NCBI GenBank assembly: GCA_003023405.1
Contig: PXST01000002.1
Span: 12,108 to 76,107 of the forward strand
Length of the DNA stretch: 64,000 nt
Direction: 5' to 3'
Source of the DNA: Halobacteriales archaeon SW_8_68_21
GTDB lineage: Archaea; Halobacteriota; Halobacteria; Halobacteriales; Haloferacaceae
How positions within the stretch are numbered: the stretch's first letter is position 1; each line of letters starts with the position of its first letter. Position numbers and translations under genes: made by a program. Below, piece by piece: positions 57,806 through 64,000 of this stretch. Below the pieces are notes generated by a model. It searched no databases and was not told the origin of the DNA. It saw nothing but the letters and a program-made list of their open reading frames with translations.

Positions 57806-57900
57806 GGCGACCGATAACGTCCGGGGCGGCGACCGGTGACGTTCGAGTCGGCGACCGATGACGTTCGAGTCGGCGACCAGTGGCGTTCGAGTCAGCGACC
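57806..57900. repeat. Four tandem 22-bp units plus partial
   Basis: ggcgaccgataacgtccggggc / ggcgaccggtgacgttcgagtc / ggcgaccgatgacgttcgagtc / ggcgaccagtggcgttcgagtc / agcgacc. Confidence 0.9.
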
Positions 57901-57953
57901 CCGACCGCGCCGCGGCCGCAAGGACGATATCGACGGGGAACCGACCGGCGGGT

Positions 57954-58499
57954 ATGACATTCGGCGACCTGTTCGACCGCGCGACGGCGGTCGGCGGCGA
58001 CATCGACGCGGCGGACGTGCGACGCGCGCTCAACGAGGTGCGGTCGGCACCGACCCCGGACGACGAGGGCGACGGCGGCGACGAGGGCGACGTCGGGAGT
58101 GCGGTCGACGACGGGGCGGTCTCCGATCCCCTCGATCCGAGTCCGGCCCGCGTCGTCGCTGACGCCGACGCGCTCGCCGTGGACCTCCTCGTCGGCGGGG
58201 CCGCCCGCGACGCCGTCGATGTCCTCCGGTCGCACGCGTGGACGACGCTCGTCGCCAGCGACGGGCTACTCGACGACGCAGAGGCGGTGATCGCGTCGTT
58301 GTCGGACCCGGAGCTGGCGGCCGAGTGCGAGGCCCACAACCGCCAACTGTACCGGCGCTACCCGACGGAAATCCTCGACGAGGGTCGACTGGAGGCGGTC
58401 GAGGAGATATTCCACGAGGACATCCAGACCCGGTCCAGGGAGGGCGAGATACTCGAGGGCCGGGACGAACTCCGGGAGTACCTGGCGGTGGTCCGATGA
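57954..58499 (+). CDS. Haloarchaeal conserved protein (DUF7384-like)
   Basis: 181 aa ORF, ATG at 57954. Confidence 0.7.
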   Translation: MTFGDLFDRATAVGGDIDAADVRRALNEVRSAPTPDDEGDGGDEGDVGSAVDDGAVSDPLDPSPARVVADADALAVDLLVGGAARDAVDVLRSHAWTTLVASDGLLDDAEAVIASLSDPELAAECEAHNRQLYRRYPTEILDEGRLEAVEEIFHEDIQTRSREGEILEGRDELREYLAVVR

Positions 58500-58558
58500 C
58501 GCCGGTCCGCACCGGCGGCGACCAGCACCGATAAACCGTCGCCGCCCGGACCGGAGGT

Positions 58559-59557
58559 ATGAGCGATTCGGACGGTGCGGCCGCGGACGACGACGCCGAG
58601 ATCGGCTCTGGCGGCGACGCCGAGGCGGACGGCGGCGAGGGCGACGCGCCGGAGCTTCCGGCCGACCTCGGCGCGGTCCGCGACGCGCTCGTCGACTGGT
58701 ACGAGGCCGATCATCGGGAGTTCCCGTGGCGGCGCACGGAGGACCCCTACGAGATCCTCGTCAGCGAGGTGATGAGCCAGCAGACCCAGCTCGACCGTGT
58801 CGTGCCGGCGTGGGAGGACTTCCTCGACGAGTGGCCGACGACCGCGGCCCTCGCGACGGCCGACCGCGCCGACGTGGTCGCCTTCTGGTCGAACCACTCG
58901 CTCGGGTACAACAACCGCGCGAAGTACCTCCACGAGGCGGCGGGGCAAGTCGAGTCCGAGTACGACGGCGCGTTCCCGAGGGACCCCGACGGACTGAGCG
59001 AGCTGATGGGCGTCGGGCCGTACACCGCCAACGCGGTGGCGTCGTTCGCGTTCGACAACGGCGACGCCGTCGTCGACACCAACGTGAAGCGCGTGCTGTA
59101 CCGCGCATTTGCGGAAATCCGTAATACGGACGACCCGCCGCACGAGGAGGTAGCGAACGCCCTCATGCCGGACGGTCGATCCCGCGTCTGGAACAACGCC
59201 ATCATGGAACTGGGGGGCGTGGCCTGTCGGAAAACGCCCCGGTGCGACGAGGAAGGGTGTCCGTGGCGGCAGTGGTGTTACGCCTACGAAACCGGCGACT
59301 TCACCGCGCCGGACGTCCCCGAACAGCCGAGCTTCGAGGGGAGCCGGCGGCAGTTCCGTGGTCGAATCGTTCGTGCTCTTTCGAACCGCGATGAACTCAC
59401 ACTCGATGAACTCGGGCCGAAGATTCGCGTCGACTATTCACCGGACGGGGAACACGGACGAGAGTGGTTAGAGGGACTTCTGGCAGACCTGGCCGGTGAT
59501 GGCCTTCTCGACGTCACAGAATCGGGTGACGAGACGGTAGCGAAGCTGAGTGAGTAA
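58559..59557 (+). CDS. mutY: A/G-specific adenine glycosylase
   Basis: ILVSEVMSQQTQLDRVVPAWEDFLDEWP, MGVGPYTANAVASFAF, VVDTNVKRV, [4Fe-4S] cysteines C-x6-C-x2-C-x5-C-like. Confidence 0.93.
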   Translation: MSDSDGAAADDDAEIGSGGDAEADGGEGDAPELPADLGAVRDALVDWYEADHREFPWRRTEDPYEILVSEVMSQQTQLDRVVPAWEDFLDEWPTTAALATADRADVVAFWSNHSLGYNNRAKYLHEAAGQVESEYDGAFPRDPDGLSELMGVGPYTANAVASFAFDNGDAVVDTNVKRVLYRAFAEIRNTDDPPHEEVANALMPDGRSRVWNNAIMELGGVACRKTPRCDEEGCPWRQWCYAYETGDFTAPDVPEQPSFEGSRRQFRGRIVRALSNRDELTLDELGPKIRVDYSPDGEHGREWLEGLLADLAGDGLLDVTESGDETVAKLSE

Positions 59558-59789
59558 TCGGTCCCGTTGTCACGGCCGAAACTGGTTGGATGTAGTGTGT
59601 CTCAACGAGCCTCTGTCACGGTACGCTTGCGAGCCGACGTGAAAGCCCCTGCCCTGACGAAGCGAGCCGTTATAACTCCGGCTCGGATGCCGCTAGCGGC
59701 TATTTATGTGACTTGGGGCCACGACCGGCGACGCGGCCGATCCGACGGCGGAACACAACCGTTAGTTCGCCGGCCGCCACAGGACGCGT

Positions 59790-60620
59790 ATGGACTTCTT
59801 CGAGACCCTCGCAGACCGGATCGAGGCGGTCGACAGCGTCGTCTCGGTCGGTCTCGACCCCGACCCGAGCCGGCTCCCCGGGCACGTGGCCGACGCCGAC
59901 CTCCCGCGGTGGGCGTTCAACCGCCGGATCATCGACGCGACCCACGAACACGCCGCCTGCTACAAGCCGAACGCCGCCTTCTACGAGGACCCCGACGGCT
60001 GGCGCGCGCTCCGCGAGACCGCGGCCTACGCCGAGGGGAAGGGCGTCCCCGTCCTGCTGGACGCCAAGCGGGGCGACATCGGGAACACCGCGCGGCGGTA
60101 CGCCGAGGCGCTCGACTGGGTCGACGGGATCACGGTGAACCCGTACCTCGGTCGCGACTCGCTCCAGCCGTTCCTCGATCGCGCGGACAAGGGCGTGTTC
60201 GCGCTCTGTCGCACCTCGAACGCGGGCGGGGCGGACTTCCAGGACCTCGAACTCGCCTCCGGCGAACCGCTCTACGAGCGCGTCGCCGCGCTCGCGGACG
60301 TCTGGAACGCGAACGACAACGTCGGGCTCGTCGTCGGCGCGACCGCGCCCGAGGAGCTGGAGACGGTCCGCGAGATCGTCCCCGAGATCCCGTTTCTCGT
60401 CCCCGGCGTCGGCGCGCAGGGGGGCGACGTCGAGGCCGCGGTCGAACACGGACTCGCCTCGCGACCGGACCTCCCGGTCGACGTCGGCCTCGTGAACTCC
60501 TCGCGTGGGATCATCTTCGCCGGCGAGGAGTCGAGCCGTCCCGACGACGAGGCGACGTACTTCGGCGCTGCGGGCGACGCGGCCAAGCGGCTCACGAAGC
60601 GGCTGAACCGACATCGGTAA
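59790..60620 (+). CDS. pyrF: Orotidine 5'-phosphate decarboxylase
   Basis: VSVGLDPDPSRLP, VLLDAKRGDIGNTARRYAEAL, VPGVGAQGGDVEAAV, NSSRGIIFAGE. Confidence 0.93.
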   Translation: MDFFETLADRIEAVDSVVSVGLDPDPSRLPGHVADADLPRWAFNRRIIDATHEHAACYKPNAAFYEDPDGWRALRETAAYAEGKGVPVLLDAKRGDIGNTARRYAEALDWVDGITVNPYLGRDSLQPFLDRADKGVFALCRTSNAGGADFQDLELASGEPLYERVAALADVWNANDNVGLVVGATAPEELETVREIVPEIPFLVPGVGAQGGDVEAAVEHGLASRPDLPVDVGLVNSSRGIIFAGEESSRPDDEATYFGAAGDAAKRLTKRLNRHR

Positions 60621-60635
60621 CACCGCCTATCTTCC

Positions 60636-60776
60636 CTATCCGCGCCCGGCAGCACAGTCGGCGCAGGCGCGGGTCGTCTCGTCCCAGTGGTCGTCACAGA
60701 CGGCGCGGCCGCAGCGATCGCAGGTGTGCGTCGCGGTCGCCGCCTCGCAGACCTGACAGAGTCCGGTGAGACTCAT
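60636..60776 (-). CDS. Small zinc-finger protein (46 aa)
   Basis: MSLTGLCQVCEAATATHTCDRCGRAVCDDHWDETTRACADCAAGRG. Confidence 0.75.
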   Translation of the reverse strand: MSLTGLCQVCEAATATHTCDRCGRAVCDDHWDETTRACADCAAGRG

Positions 60777-60826
60777 AGCGGGGGTTGGGTCGCACGCCTT
60801 ATGACGATCGGGGGCGACGCGAGGAC

Positions 60827-61456
60827 ATGCGCCAGTTCGTCGTCATCGGCCGCGACGTGCCCACCGACCCCGACGCGATCTCGCTGTCGGACGTGCCCGG
60901 AGCCGGACGGCTTGACCTGCTTTGCCGGTGTGTCAGCGCCGGCGTCTTCCTCTCGCACGGCATCCGCGAGTCGGTCCGGGTCCACCTCGTGATCGCCGAC
61001 GCGTTCACCGTCACCTTCGATTCCGACGCGCTCCGGCACCTCCACCCCGACGAGCGCAACGTCGCCGCGCGGGTCCGCGACGCGCTCGCCGCGCAGGACG
61101 ACGCCATCGGCCACATGCCCGCGGACGTCTCGCCGGGCGTCGAACTCCGCCGGATGGGGCTCGACGCGACGCTCGACCGGCTCGTGGGTGGCGGGGAGGG
61201 CGGCTCCGGCGGTCGCGGCCCCGACGGCACGCTCGTCCAACTTCACGAGGCGGGCGACCCGCTCGTCGACGCCGAGCCACCGACCGACCCCGTGTTCGTC
61301 CTCTCAGACCACCACGACTTCACTCCAGAGGAGGCCGGGTCGATCGCCGAGCGCGCCGAGCGCCGCCTCCGCGTCGGACCCGAACTGCTCCACGCCGACC
61401 ACGCGATCACGGTGGTTCACAACTGGCTCGACACCGATGGCTACGCCACCTACTGA
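60827..61456 (+). CDS. trmY: tRNA (pseudouridine(54)-N1)-methyltransferase
   Basis: LDLLCRCVSAGVFLSHGIRESVRVHLV, VFVLSDHHDFTPEE, NWLDT. Confidence 0.9.
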   Translation: MRQFVVIGRDVPTDPDAISLSDVPGAGRLDLLCRCVSAGVFLSHGIRESVRVHLVIADAFTVTFDSDALRHLHPDERNVAARVRDALAAQDDAIGHMPADVSPGVELRRMGLDATLDRLVGGGEGGSGGRGPDGTLVQLHEAGDPLVDAEPPTDPVFVLSDHHDFTPEEAGSIAERAERRLRVGPELLHADHAITVVHNWLDTDGYATY

Positions 61457-61871
61457 CGAGCCGAGAGCGGACCGCGAGACGACGACCACACCCGACACCG
61501 ATCCGCGCTTTACACTCCCGTTGCGCGGAATTTCCGTCGACTCCGAGACGCGCTGTGCCCACTGGGACGACCCCGTCGACGTGATCGCGCTCCGGTTCGG
61601 CTGCTGTGGGACGTACTACCCCTGTGACGCCTGTCACGACGCCGCGACCGACCACGAGGCGGTCCCGTGGCCCCGCGAGCGGTTCGACGAGCCGGCGGTC
61701 CTGTGCGGGGTCTGTCGAACGACGCTGACCGCCCGGCAGTACCTCAATAGCGACGAAGACAACTGTCCCGCGTGTGGGACTGCGTTCAACCCCGGATGCC
61801 GAAAGCACCGCGATCGGTACTTCGGGACCGAAGACGCGGCGGAGTCCGGGAACGACGACGAGAGATCATAA
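61437..61871 (+). CDS. CHY zinc-finger protein
   Basis: RCAHWDDPVDVIALRFGCCGTYYPCDACHDAATDH...CGVCRTTLTARQYLNSDEDNCPACGTAFNPGCRKH. Confidence 0.9.
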   Translation: MATPPTDEPRADRETTTTPDTDPRFTLPLRGISVDSETRCAHWDDPVDVIALRFGCCGTYYPCDACHDAATDHEAVPWPRERFDEPAVLCGVCRTTLTARQYLNSDEDNCPACGTAFNPGCRKHRDRYFGTEDAAESGNDDERS

Positions 61872-61877
61872 CAGAAT

Positions 61878-61990
61878 GTGCGGTGGCGCGTGCCTCCGAG
61901 CGGTCGCCACCGGCGACCGCAAGGAGCACCGCGCGAGGGAGTCCACAGCGAGCGTCTGCCCGCCTCGCGGCTGGGGCTTCGGCGGTCGTG
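61878..61990. repeat. Dispersed structured repeat, copy C
   Basis: GTGCGGTGGCGCGTGCCTCCGAGCGGTCGCCACCGGCGACCGCAAGGAGCACCGCGCGAGG...GGCTGGGGCTTCGG. Confidence 0.6.
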
Positions 61991-62183
61991 TTCTCGACAG
62001 CGACTACGTCGTAGCGAGCGGCCGAACCGCTTCGAGAACGTTCACGCCGGAACCGCACCACCACGCATCACGTACTGTTTCCGGGACAGCGGCGTCGTCG
62101 GTCCCACCGGTACGATATCCGGCAGCCGCGTATCGCCCCCCTTTCGGAAGGATTAAGAGAACGAGCGGCTTTCAGTTAGGTGC

Positions 62184-62256
62184 GGGCCGGTGGGGTAGCT
62201 TGGTATCCTTCGGCCTTCGGGTGGCCGTAACCACGATTCAAATTCGTGCCGGCCCA
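62184..62256 (+). tRNA. tRNA-Pro(CGG)
   Basis: GGGCCGG/CCGGCCC acceptor stem, anticodon stem CGGCC/GGCCG with loop TTCGGGT, T-arm GATTCAAATTC. Confidence 0.92.
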
Positions 62257-62313
62257 CTACCCGATTATACTCTTTATTGGATACTATTCGACGATATGTT
62301 CAACATCAGGTCA

Positions 62314-62733
62314 TTAGCATTTGGACCCATCCATCAATATTTCTTCATGTCTACCGTATCTAATGTTGATATCGATTTCTTCGTCAAAATCTCCTTGTCT
62401 TCCAACGCAATCAGCAGTCCCCTCAATAGACTTCACTTCGTCCCCATTGAGGAAGAGCTTAGCCGTGTAATCAACACCGGTAGGGACATTAGAGACAGCA
62501 TCTGGTTCTATTCTTGAATACGGGTTGTCTGGGCTTCCAGATCGTAATTCAAATTCCTGATCAAGAACCGTCGTACCAAGTATCTCAATTTGTACTTGAG
62601 GGCTACACGACTCTTCTCTATAATTTCGAAATCTGAGTCCAACTGTTCCGAATGCTGGAATCGATGTACATCCAGCCAAGCCGGATACTATCGATACAGT
62701 ACCCAGATGTATTAAATGACGACGTGAGATCAT
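62314..62733 (-). CDS. AT-rich predicted lipoprotein, unknown function
   Basis: 139 aa with lipobox LAGC; composition clearly lower in GC than flanks. Confidence 0.6.
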   Translation of the reverse strand: MISRRHLIHLGTVSIVSGLAGCTSIPAFGTVGLRFRNYREESCSPQVQIEILGTTVLDQEFELRSGSPDNPYSRIEPDAVSNVPTGVDYTAKLFLNGDEVKSIEGTADCVGRQGDFDEEIDINIRYGRHEEILMDGSKC

Positions 62734-62954
62734 ACCTTAACTGCTTGATCTAGGCATAAATTTTCTCTGCTATATTTTAAGAGAAGACAGAAAGTCCCAC
62801 ACGCTCAGACTATCGACGAATTTCGTCTCGCTCCGATTCTCGTCACTCGTTTCTCCCCGTACACCGACCCCGAAAGCGACTGGGCCCAACAATTCGAAAC
62901 GGTCCTACTCTCTCGCCCAGCAACCACTTCCGACTGGGGACCCTGAATCGATCG

Positions 62955-63752
62955 ATGTCAATCGAGACCGTCGCGGGCGTCGACTGGGCGGGCGGCGCGT
63001 GGATCGCAGTCGTGTTCGACGGAGACAGTGATCCGACATGCCGCCTCGAAGCGGATCTAAAAGCCCTCTGGAACGACGGCGTCGACCGGATCCTCGTCGA
63101 CGTGCCGATCGGCCTCCCCGACGACGCCGAGACGCTGGCGAAACGCGAGGCGGTCGACGCGGCCGCGCGGGCGGCCGCCGAACGTCCGAGCAGCGTGTTC
63201 CCCGTGCCCTCGCGCGGAGCGTGCGAGCTGGCGCGCGACGACGCCGACTACGAGACGGTGAGCGAGCGGAATCGCGCCGACCTCGACAAGGGACTCAGCC
63301 GGCAGTCGTACCACATCGCGCCGGCGGTCGGTGCGGTCGACGCGTTCCTCCGCGAAGACGAGGCGGCGCGGGAGCGCGTGATGGAGGCACACCCCGAGGT
63401 GTGTTTCCGCGGCCTCAACGGGTCGCCGCTCGACCGCTCGAAGACAACGGCCCGAGGCGTCGGCGAGCGCCTCGACGCGCTCGACGGCCATCTTACGGAT
63501 CCGGGTGCCACGCTCGGCCGGATCTGTCGGGAACTGGTCGACGCCGAACCCGGGACCGCAGCGGGCGATTCCCCGGACGAAGGGGTGACCGCCGACCCCA
63601 CCGTCGACGACGCCGTCGACGCGCTCGGGCTGGCGGTGGTCGCCCGCCACGCCGGCGACGAACTCCGATTCTTGCCCGGGGACGCGACTTACGGAGACAG
63701 CGAAGGGATCCCGATGCGAATGGCCTACTGGAGCGACGAGCCGCTGGCGTGA
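62955..63752 (+). CDS. DUF429 domain protein
   Basis: VAGVDWAGGAWIAVVFDGD, DVPIGLPDD, MEAHPEVCFRGLNG. Confidence 0.88.
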   Translation: MSIETVAGVDWAGGAWIAVVFDGDSDPTCRLEADLKALWNDGVDRILVDVPIGLPDDAETLAKREAVDAAARAAAERPSSVFPVPSRGACELARDDADYETVSERNRADLDKGLSRQSYHIAPAVGAVDAFLREDEAARERVMEAHPEVCFRGLNGSPLDRSKTTARGVGERLDALDGHLTDPGATLGRICRELVDAEPGTAAGDSPDEGVTADPTVDDAVDALGLAVVARHAGDELRFLPGDATYGDSEGIPMRMAYWSDEPLA

Positions 63753-63836
63753 GAGAGGGCGACCAGGAAGTGGAACCGAGACCAGACTGACCGGCCGATC
63801 GCATCTGACGCGAGGACGAGGAGACGCCGCGACCCG

Positions 63837-63998
63837 TCAGTCCGCGCGCTCCGGCCGCGGCTCGCTGCCTCCGCCGAGCGCAGTCCGGCCGGTCCGGATC
63901 GTGCGCCGCACGAGTTCGTCGACGCTCCGCCGACGCTTGACGAACAGCGCGATTCCGAGGAGGGCGTACACGACGGTGAACGCGTACAGCACCGTCAT
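63837..63998 (-). CDS. Small membrane protein (53 aa)
   Basis: MTVLYAFTVVYALLGIALFVKRRRSVDELVRRTIRTGRTALGGGSEPRPERAD. Confidence 0.55.
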   Translation of the reverse strand: MTVLYAFTVVYALLGIALFVKRRRSVDELVRRTIRTGRTALGGGSEPRPERAD

Positions 63999-64000
63999 GC

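Overview
The window is a GC-rich haloarchaeal chromosome segment that looks Halorubrum-like from codon use, Tat/lipobox lipoproteins and haloarchaeal DUF families. Most of it is densely packed housekeeping genes: TFE, purC, pyrF, Trm56, TrmY, lipA, rnhB, rps8e, secFD, mutY, dpsA and Dna2. There is also a catabolic/TRAP-TAXI cluster (~2.0-12.4 kb) and a branched-chain-type ABC transporter locus (28.6-34.5 kb). The main non-routine observations are: (1) a ~3.7 kb integrated element in tRNA-Thr(GGT), flanked by a perfect 41-bp direct repeat. It carries a type II restriction-modification pair, an AbrB-like small protein with clustered TGTACA sites, and a tyrosine integrase with an in-frame TGA before its catalytic C-terminus. 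(2) An ABC substrate-binding protein whose two halves are in reversed (circularly permuted) order. (3) Three consecutive genes (22.2-24.5 kb) that each seem to have an internal out-of-frame deletion. (4) A dispersed structured repeat in three copies and a run of seven perfect or near-perfect hairpins between convergent genes. (5) Serial degenerate copies of a tRNA-Gly 3' end. (6) A decayed IS and several gene-fragment scars. All family assignments are from reading the sequence and remembered family motifs; no database search was run.
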